Under the pieces are notes generated by a model. The model was not told the origin of the DNA and did not search any database. It saw only the letters and a program-made list of their open reading frames with translations. From Anaerolineae bacterium (lineage in GTDB: Bacteria > Chloroflexota > Anaerolineae > UBA1429), in the NCBI GenBank assembly GCA_007123335.1, contig SKLG01000015.1:1-6585 (forward strand): a stretch of DNA of 6,585 nucleotides, in the 5' to 3' direction. A program made the translations under genes and the position numbers. Within the stretch, counting starts at the first letter, position 1; every line of letters starts with the position of its first letter. Of the stretch, positions 1-6,127 are shown one piece after another.

Positions 1-161
1 GATCGTGGCCTGCTGCGTCCTAGAGGCGCATCTTTTAGCATTAGCAGGTGTTCAAATAATACCGAGACGATCTGCCCCCAAAGGGGAGCGCGATCCGACG
101 TCCGGTTCTGGTGACATAGATAACAATCCTGTGATTTCTCTGTGAGGCGATTGTAAAGCGT

Positions 162-3104
162 ATGCCATCGACATCTTCCTGGGAGCCACTCCAAGACTCG
201 GACCCCAAAGCGACCCGCCGCCTGCCCACGCAAGGCGCCCCTTCACGGCGCCCTCGCCCTCAGCGCTCTCGTCCTCAGCGCTCGGTGTGGGCTACGCTGT
301 GGCAGGGGATCCTGTTGGGCGTGATGGGCGCGTTGCTGTTGATTCTGCTCGGTATCGGCGTCGGCCTGGGGATCTATGGGGTCTATGCGGCCTCCTTGCC
401 CTCCCCCGACGAGCTTCACGACCGCGCCGCGGCCTTCAAGAGCGCCAAGATCCATGATCGTCGCGGACAACTGCTTTTTGAGGTGTTTGATCCCACCGGT
501 GGGCGGCGCACTCTCGTGCGCATCGATGAGGTGCCCCGTCATCTCATCGATGCGGTGGTGGCCACGGAGGACGAGACCTTTTTCGTGAATCCCGGTCTGA
601 ACCCCTTTGCCATTCTGCGCGCCCTCATCGCCGATCTCCGCGAGGGCGAGATCGTCCAGGGAGGCAGCACCATCACCCAGCAGGTGGTCAAGAATATCTT
701 TTTGACCCCCGAGCGTACGCTGTCGCGCAAGGTCAACGAGGCCATTCTCGCCGCGGAACTCACCCGGCGCTATAGCAAGAACGAGATCCTAGAGATCTAT
801 TTAAACGAAGTATACTTTGGCAACCTGGCCTATGGCATGGGCGCGGCTAGCGAGACCTATTTTGGCAAGCACGTGTCACGGCTCACCCTGCCAGAAGCGG
901 CGTTACTGGCCGGCTTGATCCAGTCGCCGGCGCTGTATGATCCCTATACCAATCCTCAGGCAGCGCTGGCTCGCCGGGCCATCGTCCTGCGGCGAATGCG
1001 CGAGAGCGGCTTTATCACCGCCGCCCAAGAGCGCGAGGCGGCGGCGGCGCCCCTGGACCTCGTCCCGCACAGGGTGGTTATGGAGGCGCCGCACATGGTC
1101 ATGTACGTGCGCGAAGAGCTGGAAAGGCAATATGGCACCGAGACGCTCTACGGCGGCGGATTACAGGTCTATACGACGCTGGATCTGACCTTGCAGCACC
1201 AGGTAGAAGAGATCGTCCGTCAACAAATGGCCGGGCTGAGCGAGCGCGGAGCCAGCAACGCGGCGGTGGTGGTGATGGACCCAAGGACAGGGGATATCCT
1301 GGCCATGGTGGGCAGCGTCGATTTCTATCGTCCAGGCGACGGGCAGGTCAATGTGGCCCGGCGTCTGCGCCAGCCCGGCTCGACGATCAAGTCCTTCACC
1401 TATCTCGCGGCGCTGGAGCGCGGCTGGACGCCGGGCACCATGCTCATGGATGTGCGCCAGGCGTTCCCTGACGGCGCCAATCCACCCTATATCCCCGAGA
1501 ACTATGACAAAAAGGAGATGGGTCCCGTCTCGTTGCGCACCGCCCTGGCTTGCTCGCGCAATATCCCGGCGGTTTCCACGCTGCACCAGATCGGTCTGCC
1601 TGCGCTGCTCGACATCTCCCATCGATTGGGCATGGTCTCGTTGAATCGCCCCGATTATGGCCTGGCGCTGACTCTGGGTGGAGGCGACGTGACCTTGCTA
1701 GAGATGGTCGCCGCCTATGGCGCGCTGGCCAACGGCGGTCAACAGGTCACGACGCGGCCGGTGCTGCGCATCGTCGATCAACAGGGGGCCGTGTGGCTCG
1801 ACCAGGAACCGCCGGCCATGCCCCAGGTCGTGGATCCGCGTCACGCCTACCTGATCAGCCACATCCTGGCCGATAATGAGGCGCGTATTCCGTCCTTTGG
1901 GCGGGGGAGCGCCCTCGAGTTCGCAAACCCGGTGGCAGTCAAGACGGGGACGACTGATGATTATCGTGACAGTTGGACCGTGGGTTATACGCCAGAGGTC
2001 GTCGTCGGTGTGTGGGTGGGTAATAACGACAATACACCGACGGATCGCCTGACCGGGTCCAGAGGAGCGGCGCTCATCTGGCGCGAGGTGATAGCGTTGG
2101 CGCTGGAGGGCCAGGCGCGCGACGAGTGGCCACGCCCCGATGGCCTGGTGGAGATGGAGGTATGTGCGCTTTCGGGACAACGCCCCGGTCCGCATTGCTC
2201 CGAGACCCGCCAAGAGCTCTTTCTCGCCGATCATCTGCCAGAAGAGTGCACGGTGCATCGTGTTGTGCGGGTCTGCCAGATCACCGGCGCGCTGGCCGCT
2301 GAGCATTGCCCGGAGGAGACGGTGGAGGAACGTCTCGTAGAGGACTATGGCCCATCGTGGGACAGTTGGGCGCAGGCACAGGGTATCGTCATTCCGCCGC
2401 GCGAGACATGCACACTACACCAGCGCCCGGTTCACGTCACGCTGCGGGTGGCGGAGCAGAGCCAGACGGGTATCTTGCAGCTGGCCGGCTCTACTGATAT
2501 ACCCGATTTCGCCGCCTATTGGGTCGAGGTTGGCCGTGGTGAGCAGCCATCGCATTGGACGCCGGTTACGCCGCCCATCGCCGCCCCGGTAATGGATGAC
2601 ACGCTGGCCAATTGGGATTCGGCTCGGGTGGAGCCGGGGCTTTATACCTTGCGCCTGATCGTCTCGGACCAACACGGACATCGCTATCAGGCGACCACCA
2701 CCGCTTGGATCGAACGGGCGGCAACGCCTACTCCGTCGATCAGCCCTACCCCGCTGCCGAGCTTGACGCCCACACCTCTGCCAGAGACGCCGACGCCGGT
2801 TAGCACGGCAACGCCAACTGCCGCACCGCCGACTCTTACGCCATCGCCGGTCAACACCGCAACGCCCGCCGCGACGTGGACGCCAGGTCCGACACCGGCG
2901 CCGAGCTTCACCCCTACGTCTGAGCCGACCGCGACGGCAACGGCACCGCTAACAGCTACGCCCACACCTTCCGCGACGCTCGAATCGCCTGCAACGGTCA
3001 CTCCAGTAGCGACCTATCCGGTGGAGGGCGAAGGGGAGGTCACTCCGTCGCCTCAAGGACAGGGGGGCGATATCGGGACGCGGCTGCCGATGCCGACGCA
3101 GTAG
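162..3104 (+). CDS. Bifunctional class A penicillin-binding protein (PBP1A/1C-like) with Thr/Pro-rich tail
   Basis: This 980-residue enzyme polymerises lipid II into glycan strands and cross-links the stem peptides outside the membrane. A basic, Pro/Arg-rich cytoplasmic N-terminus (1-41) precedes one membrane segment (about 42-75). The GT51 glycosyltransferase domain (about 90-265) shows ATEDETFF with catalytic Glu136, GGSTITQQ at 167-174, the second glutamate Glu193 in RKVNEA, and ILEIYLNEVYFG. The usual EDxxFxxHxG motif has Asn in place of His. The transpeptidase domain (about 365-650) shows STIK (nucleophile Ser407, Lys410), SRN (465-467) and KTGT (594-597). Next come a duplicated cysteine module (668-753), a beta-rich domain (about 757-850) and a Thr/Pro tail (854-953). 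The start is the first in-frame ATG. Its ribosome site is weak: GAGG lies 14 bases upstream. I found no convincing promoter in 1-161. The family is certain; the 1A versus 1C subclass is not. Confidence 0.96.
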   Translation: MPSTSSWEPLQDSDPKATRRLPTQGAPSRRPRPQRSRPQRSVWATLWQGILLGVMGALLLILLGIGVGLGIYGVYAASLPSPDELHDRAAAFKSAKIHDRRGQLLFEVFDPTGGRRTLVRIDEVPRHLIDAVVATEDETFFVNPGLNPFAILRALIADLREGEIVQGGSTITQQVVKNIFLTPERTLSRKVNEAILAAELTRRYSKNEILEIYLNEVYFGNLAYGMGAASETYFGKHVSRLTLPEAALLAGLIQSPALYDPYTNPQAALARRAIVLRRMRESGFITAAQEREAAAAPLDLVPHRVVMEAPHMVMYVREELERQYGTETLYGGGLQVYTTLDLTLQHQVEEIVRQQMAGLSERGASNAAVVVMDPRTGDILAMVGSVDFYRPGDGQVNVARRLRQPGSTIKSFTYLAALERGWTPGTMLMDVRQAFPDGANPPYIPENYDKKEMGPVSLRTALACSRNIPAVSTLHQIGLPALLDISHRLGMVSLNRPDYGLALTLGGGDVTLLEMVAAYGALANGGQQVTTRPVLRIVDQQGAVWLDQEPPAMPQVVDPRHAYLISHILADNEARIPSFGRGSALEFANPVAVKTGTTDDYRDSWTVGYTPEVVVGVWVGNNDNTPTDRLTGSRGAALIWREVIALALEGQARDEWPRPDGLVEMEVCALSGQRPGPHCSETRQELFLADHLPEECTVHRVVRVCQITGALAAEHCPEETVEERLVEDYGPSWDSWAQAQGIVIPPRETCTLHQRPVHVTLRVAEQSQTGILQLAGSTDIPDFAAYWVEVGRGEQPSHWTPVTPPIAAPVMDDTLANWDSARVEPGLYTLRLIVSDQHGHRYQATTTAWIERAATPTPSISPTPLPSLTPTPLPETPTPVSTATPTAAPPTLTPSPVNTATPAATWTPGPTPAPSFTPTSEPTATATAPLTATPTPSATLESPATVTPVATYPVEGEGEVTPSPQGQGGDIGTRLPMPTQ
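255..284 (+). repeat. 15-base tandem duplication coding RPQRS twice
   Basis: Two adjacent 15-base units (255-269 and 270-284) differ at only two positions. They encode the five residues RPQRS twice, at residues 32-41 of the penicillin-binding protein, just before its membrane segment. The repeat is in frame and adds positive charge on the cytoplasmic side. It looks like a small recent in-frame duplication. Confidence 0.8.
2721..3020 (+). repeat. Low-complexity Thr/Pro-coding tract in the PBP C-terminus
   Basis: This stretch encodes residues 854-953 of the penicillin-binding protein. They are almost entirely Thr, Pro, Ala and Ser, with TPTP-like units. Threonine codons are mixed (acg, aca, acc, act), and so are the proline codons. 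The repetition is therefore kept at protein level rather than being a fresh copy-number expansion of one DNA unit. The segment lies outside the membrane and probably forms an extended, possibly glycosylated stalk in or through the wall. That role is inferred. After it come 27 residues without a membrane anchor. Confidence 0.85.
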
Positions 3105-3119
3105 TTCGCTCTAACCATC

Positions 3120-3166
3120 AAAAAACGCATCCCACCATCGCCAGGCGCTGGATGGTGGGATGCGTT
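3120..3166 (-). terminator. Intrinsic terminator for the M23 gene, between convergent genes
   Basis: A perfect 16-base-pair inverted repeat (3124-3139 with 3151-3166) encloses an 11-base loop. The loop can partly refold as CCAG-GCG-CTGG. Read on the minus strand, the stem is followed directly by six T residues (six A at 3120-3125 on the plus strand, two of them shared with the stem). This is the classical Rho-independent form for the LysM/M23 transcript, whose stop codon is about 30 bases upstream. On the plus strand the stem is followed by TCGTAGG, so it ends the PBP transcript less obviously, although the stem could still protect that 3' end. Confidence 0.9.
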
Positions 3167-3198
3167 CGTAGGTCTGCTGCCGATTGCAGCTCTCGACT

Positions 3199-4347
3199 CT
3201 AGGGCAAATAGGTGAGCGGGTTGCGGCGCACGCCGTTTCGGATAACCTCAAAGTGCAGGTGAGGCCCGGTAGAGTTGCCTGTGGAGCCGCACTTGCCGAT
3301 CACCTCGCCTCTGGCCACCGACTGGCCTACCTTGACATAATATGCATCAAGATGGGCGTATAACGTCTGATATCCGTTGCCGTGATCGATCATCACCATC
3401 TTGCCATAGCCAGTGTTGCTCGACTGGACATAGGAAACAAATCCGGCATCGGCGGCACTTACCGGCGGGCGGGCGCGGTTGGCGATATCGATGGCTCGGT
3501 GTCCCTCCCAGTATCTCTGAGAGAGCTGCCCGGTCATCGGCCAGATAAACTGGCCTGTGCCGACGCTGGCCCCTTGTGGAGTCTGTACCGATCTCTGCGA
3601 CACAACCGGCCGCCGGGTGACCTGTGGCAGTACCCCGCCTGGGATGATCAGCCTCTGGCCGGCGACCAACGTGCTCGACTCGGTCAGTTGATTGCCGCTG
3701 TAGGCGATGATTGCCTCGGGTGAGACCTTGTATTTGTCGGCGACGTTTTGCAGCGTCTCGCCGCTGGCCACTCTGTGGTAGGCGCCATCCACCGGAAGGA
3801 TGAATAGCTCCTGCCCGAGCTTTAAAAAGTCGGGGTTTGCGGCCAGATCCTCGTTGGCCCAGAGCAAGCTGTTGCCCTGAAGGCCGAATCTCTGCGCGAT
3901 GCCCAGCACCGTATCGCCCGGCTGTACCTTGTAGGTAAAGACATCGGTGCGCAACTCGCGCTGACGAGGTTCGACCATGGGCAGGACGCTGCGCAGCGAG
4001 CGCACGGTAAAGGGCACGGCGCTGTACTGGAGATGTCTTGCGCTGGGCGGAACCTCGGCAGGCCACACCGCCGTCGAAGCGATGGGCTCACTGGGAATGG
4101 GGGCAAGAGGAGCTCGCGAAAGGGGTACGGGGAGAGCGCTGGGCAATACACTTTGTACCAGAGCCAGCAGCACCACCCCGATGATCAAGTGGGCTAGAAA
4201 GCGGCTGGCCGATACATAATCCGTCAGCGACCGCCCTGTCAGAGAATATTCTTTGGTCTCAGAGACGGCGCCGACTGGGGAACCCCAGAAGGAGCTTCTT
4301 GCGGACTGTGGCTTGAGCGTGCTGTACGTTGACCAAGAACTCGGCAT
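3199..4347 (-). CDS. Membrane-anchored peptidoglycan hydrolase, LysM-LysM-M23 (LytM/NlpD type)
   Basis: This 382-residue protein combines wall binding with a zinc endopeptidase that cuts peptidoglycan cross-bridges or stems. Residues 1-49 are probably cytoplasmic. A membrane segment or uncleaved signal anchor covers about 50-68, followed by a Pro-rich linker. LysM 1 covers about 137-184 and LysM 2 about 189-236. The M23 domain covers about 265-382. All expected M23 residues are present: zinc ligands His283 and Asp287 in GHRAID, and His365 in GPHLHF, plus catalytic His332 (LYAHLD) and His363. It should therefore be an active enzyme, unlike the degenerate LytM activators. The start is the first ATG after an in-frame TGA 18 bases upstream. 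No clear Shine-Dalgarno precedes it, so the exact start is uncertain. It lies 108 bases downstream of rho on the same strand and converges on the PBP gene, which suggests a wall synthesis and remodelling pair. The exact bond cut cannot be told from sequence. Confidence 0.94.
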   Translation of the reverse strand: MPSSWSTYSTLKPQSARSSFWGSPVGAVSETKEYSLTGRSLTDYVSASRFLAHLIIGVVLLALVQSVLPSALPVPLSRAPLAPIPSEPIASTAVWPAEVPPSARHLQYSAVPFTVRSLRSVLPMVEPRQRELRTDVFTYKVQPGDTVLGIAQRFGLQGNSLLWANEDLAANPDFLKLGQELFILPVDGAYHRVASGETLQNVADKYKVSPEAIIAYSGNQLTESSTLVAGQRLIIPGGVLPQVTRRPVVSQRSVQTPQGASVGTGQFIWPMTGQLSQRYWEGHRAIDIANRARPPVSAADAGFVSYVQSSNTGYGKMVMIDHGNGYQTLYAHLDAYYVKVGQSVARGEVIGKCGSTGNSTGPHLHFEVIRNGVRRNPLTYLP

Positions 4348-4393
4348 GAATGGGACTCGACCTCATCCGGTGGTTCTATGCAAGTACGACGAT

Positions 4394-4414
4394 GGAGAGC
4401 CAATATGGCGCTCC
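4394..4414 (-). other. Short imperfect stem-loop in the rho-M23 gap
   Basis: On the minus strand GGAGCGCC, a five-base loop ATATT and GGCTCTCC can form an eight-pair stem with one internal mismatch. It lies in the 108 bases between the rho stop codon and the M23 start. No T-run follows, so it is not a normal intrinsic terminator. It could be a processing or stability element, or chance. Confidence 0.3.
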
Positions 4415-4455
4415 CACGGTAGCACGGTCGAGGCATGGTGGTCGCCTCGTTTGGC

Positions 4456-5703
4456 CTATCCCCCGCGATTCAGGGTGGCCAGGAACTCTTGGTTTGTCTT
4501 GGTACGACTCAGTCGTTCTATCACGAGCTCTACGGACTCGTTGCTGCCTATTGTATCAATCATCCGCCGCAATGTCCAAACGCGGTTTAGGACATCAGGC
4601 TCAAGCAGCAGCTCTTCTCGGCGGGTACCCGAACGCTGGATATCGATAGCCGGAAAGATGCGTCGCTCGGCCAGGCGCCTGGTAAGATGCAGCTCCATGT
4701 TGCCGGTGCCCTTGAACTCCTCATAGATGATATCATCCATGCGGCTGCCGGTCTCTACCAGGCAGGTGCCGATGATGGTCAGGCTGCCGGCCTCTTCGAG
4801 CTTGCGCGCGGCGCCGAAAATGCCCTTGGGAGGATGCACAGCAGCCGGATCGATACCACCAGACAGTGTACGTCCACTTGGCGGTACGATCAAGTTATAG
4901 GCCCGGGCCAGTCGCGTGATGCTATCCAGCAGGATGACCACGTCGCGGCCAACCTCGACCAGCCGTTTCGCCCTTCTCAGCGCCATCTCGGCGACCCGGG
5001 TGTGATTTTGCACCGGCTCATCAAAGGTGGAGCTGATCACCTCGGCTTCCACCGAGCGATCCACGTCGGTAACCTCTTCCGGGCGCTCTCCGATCAGCAC
5101 CACCATCAAGTGCACATCATTATAGTTCTCGGTGATGCCGTTGGCAATCTGCTTCAAGATGGTGGTCTTGCCGGCTTTGGGCGGCGAGACGATCAGGCCG
5201 CGTTGCCCCCGGCCGATGGGCACCAGCATATCGATCAGGCGCGTGGCATAGATATGCGGTCTGGTCTCGAGCTTGAATTGCTCATAAGGGAAAATAGGGG
5301 TGAGGCGCTCAAAGATGGGGCGATTCTTGGACTGTTCCGGGTCAAGGCCGTTTATAGCTTCGACGCGCAACAGGCTGAAATACTTTTCAGACTCTTTGGG
5401 AGGTCTGACTTGGCCAATGACCATGTCACCGGTACGCAGCCCAAAACGCCGAATCTGGGATTGGGAGACGTATACATCCTCAGGGCCTGGCAACAGGTGA
5501 TCGCTGCGCAAAAAGCCAATGCCATCCTGAACAATATCCAGCACGCCGCCGCCAAAGATATGTCCTTGCTCTTCGGCGTGTGCTCTGAGCAGGCGCAAGA
5601 TGAGATCTTGCTTTTTGAGGCGGCTGTAGCCCACGATATCGCGATCGCGCGCTATGTTGCGCAGCTCGCCCAAGGTGAGCGTTTCTAATTCGGCAATGTT
5701 CAC
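4456..5703 (-). CDS. rho: Transcription termination factor Rho
   Basis: Rho is a hexameric RNA-dependent ATPase and helicase that loads on C-rich nascent RNA and releases RNA polymerase. The 415-residue length matches E. coli Rho closely and there is no long N-terminal insert. The order is: SAP-like Rho_N helices (about 5-45); a cold-shock RNA-binding domain (about 48-118) with the GIGFLR motif at 61-66; then the RecA-like motor. The motor shows Walker A SPPKAGKTT (173-181, Lys179), GERPEEV with catalytic Glu206, Walker B VVILLDSITR (Asp260), the Q-loop region SGRTLSGG (276-283), the secondary RNA-binding loop through EEFKGTGN (Lys331) and the arginine finger Arg361 in RSGTR. Every key motor residue is present. 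The start is GTG, chosen because GGAG stands eight bases upstream and the N-terminal homology begins there. The gene is read from a strong promoter through a long leader, and the M23 gene follows it. Confidence 0.98.
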   Translation of the reverse strand: MNIAELETLTLGELRNIARDRDIVGYSRLKKQDLILRLLRAHAEEQGHIFGGGVLDIVQDGIGFLRSDHLLPGPEDVYVSQSQIRRFGLRTGDMVIGQVRPPKESEKYFSLLRVEAINGLDPEQSKNRPIFERLTPIFPYEQFKLETRPHIYATRLIDMLVPIGRGQRGLIVSPPKAGKTTILKQIANGITENYNDVHLMVVLIGERPEEVTDVDRSVEAEVISSTFDEPVQNHTRVAEMALRRAKRLVEVGRDVVILLDSITRLARAYNLIVPPSGRTLSGGIDPAAVHPPKGIFGAARKLEEAGSLTIIGTCLVETGSRMDDIIYEEFKGTGNMELHLTRRLAERRIFPAIDIQRSGTRREELLLEPDVLNRVWTLRRMIDTIGSNESVELVIERLSRTKTNQEFLATLNRGG

Positions 5704-5978
5704 ACTCGGTACTCCATTGTGGAATTGTGGTGCAGAATCAAGTCTGGGAGTTTTTAGCTTGGATCCATCAACATACTAGAGCTTCACAGGGATTATGAGC
5801 GACATCCTAGGATCTCTGACGGGCAGAGGTGCATCATGACGATGCCAAGTATTAGCGATACGCACAACCGCCGTATATGACAAGGCTGAAAAAGCAGGTC
5901 GTCGGGGTGATCACAGAAGAAACGAACGAGCAGGCATCTCCACTGCGCGGTCTATCGAAATACGCTGCCGCGACTGTC
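5704..5978 (-). promoter_or_regulatory. Long 5' leader of the rho transcript
   Basis: About 275 bases separate the predicted transcription start (near 5978) from the rho GTG. I see no protein gene here on either strand. Only very short open frames without good ribosome sites are present. A 58-base part at 5879-5936, read on the minus strand, is about 72% C plus T and poor in A and G. Such a composition is expected of a Rho loading (rut) site. A weak stem of five pairs lies at 5831-5845, and a 10-base palindrome ATCCTAGGAT lies at 5804-5813. In E. coli and other bacteria rho limits its own expression by terminating in its leader. That this leader does the same is inference. Confidence 0.5.
5712..5715 (-). 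promoter_or_regulatory. Ribosome binding site of rho (supports the GTG start)
   Basis: GGAG on the minus strand is separated by eight bases from the GTG at 5703. An ATG at 5717 is out of frame with rho and meets a TGA after five codons, so it cannot be the rho start. The GTG is therefore the supported choice. Confidence 0.75.
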
Positions 5979-5984
5979 ACACAC

Positions 5985-6013
5985 ATTATATCATCAAGTT
6001 AGAGATGTGTCAA
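5985..6013 (-). promoter_or_regulatory. Perfect consensus sigma-70-type promoter for rho
   Basis: On the minus strand TTGACA (6013-6008) is followed by exactly 17 bases and TATAAT (5990-5985). Both boxes match the housekeeping consensus at all six positions with the optimal spacer. The predicted start is near 5978, and the only downstream gene on this strand is rho. An exact match like this is uncommon, so strong basal transcription is expected unless it is repressed or attenuated downstream. Confidence 0.88.
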
Positions 6014-6019
6014 CCTTTT

Positions 6020-6031
6020 GTTTGTACAAAC
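6020..6031. promoter_or_regulatory. 12-base perfect palindrome, candidate operator between divergent promoters
   Basis: GTTTGTACAAAC equals its own reverse complement. It lies six bases upstream of the rho -35 box and 16 bases upstream of the transaldolase -35 box. Its core TTGTACAA (6022-6029) recurs at 6068-6075. The position and symmetry suit a dimeric helix-turn-helix regulator. I cannot name the regulator and no regulator gene is in the window. Confidence 0.5.
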
Positions 6032-6047
6032 TCGCCCCGTCGCAACA

Positions 6048-6076
6048 TTGCCAGCGGTGGCGCTCCGTTGTACAAT
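6048..6076 (+). promoter_or_regulatory. Sigma-70-type promoter for the transaldolase gene
   Basis: TTGCCA (6048-6053) is followed by a 17-base spacer and TACAAT (6071-6076). Each box has five of six consensus matches. The predicted start is near 6083, giving a leader of about 45 bases before the ATG at 6128. The promoter is divergent from the rho promoter, and the two -35 boxes are only 34 bases apart. Confidence 0.75.
6068..6075. promoter_or_regulatory. Second copy of the TTGTACAA palindrome, over the transaldolase -10 box
   Basis: This is an exact second copy of the eight-base palindromic core at 6022-6029, 46 bases apart start to start. It covers five of the six bases of the -10 box TACAAT. 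A protein bound here would block the transaldolase promoter. The shorter match, and the fact that part of it is needed for the -10 box, make chance possible. Confidence 0.4.
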
Positions 6077-6115
6077 GGCGCGGTGCTCAGAGGCACGTCG
6101 CATCATTCGCCAAGC

Positions 6116-6121
6116 AGGAGG
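6116..6121 (+). promoter_or_regulatory. Ribosome binding site of the transaldolase gene
   Basis: A full AGGAGG stands six bases before the ATG at 6128. It fixes the start against the longer overlapping frames that begin near 6007 and 6018, and predicts efficient translation. Confidence 0.85.
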
Positions 6122-6127
6122 CAGGTC

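Noticed and set aside
33..60. AT-rich AATAAT at 55-60 as a PBP promoter -10 box
   Set aside because: The -10 resemblance is good, but the sequence 16-18 bases upstream matches a -35 box at only about two of six positions.
76..86. CCCC-AAA-GGGG mini-hairpin upstream of the PBP gene
   Set aside because: It is only four pairs with a three-base loop and no T-run; too small to call.
1698..2306. 202-codon minus-strand frame inside the PBP gene
   Set aside because: It is antisense to the transpeptidase and cysteine-module region of the PBP and has no recognisable domain.
2687..3001. Val/Gly-rich 104-codon minus-strand frame
   Set aside because: Its VGV/GVA repeats are only the mirror image of the Thr/Pro codon tract of the PBP tail.
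3081..3104. C-terminal RLPMPTQ of the PBP as a sortase-like LPxTG signal
   Set aside because: The motif does not match LPxTG and no hydrophobic segment or basic tail follows it.
3347..4066. 239-codon minus-strand frame inside the M23 gene
   Set aside because: It is a shifted frame of the LysM/M23 coding sequence, rich in Arg, Ala and Gly, without motifs or a ribosome site.
4687..5688. 333-codon plus-strand open frame opposite rho
   Set aside because: It is fully antisense to a Rho gene whose every motif is intact, its translation shows no recognisable domain, and long mirror frames are common over GC-rich coding DNA.
5700..5717. Five-codon mini-frame (MEYRV) whose TGA overlaps the rho GTG
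   Set aside because: A translational-coupling leader peptide was considered, but no ribosome site precedes its ATG and the GGAG inside it serves rho itself. Probably chance.
5783..5842. Very short open frames in the rho leader, such as one reading MMHLCPSEIL onward
   Set aside because: There are fewer than 20 codons, no Shine-Dalgarno and no attenuator-like codon run, so a leader peptide is not supported.
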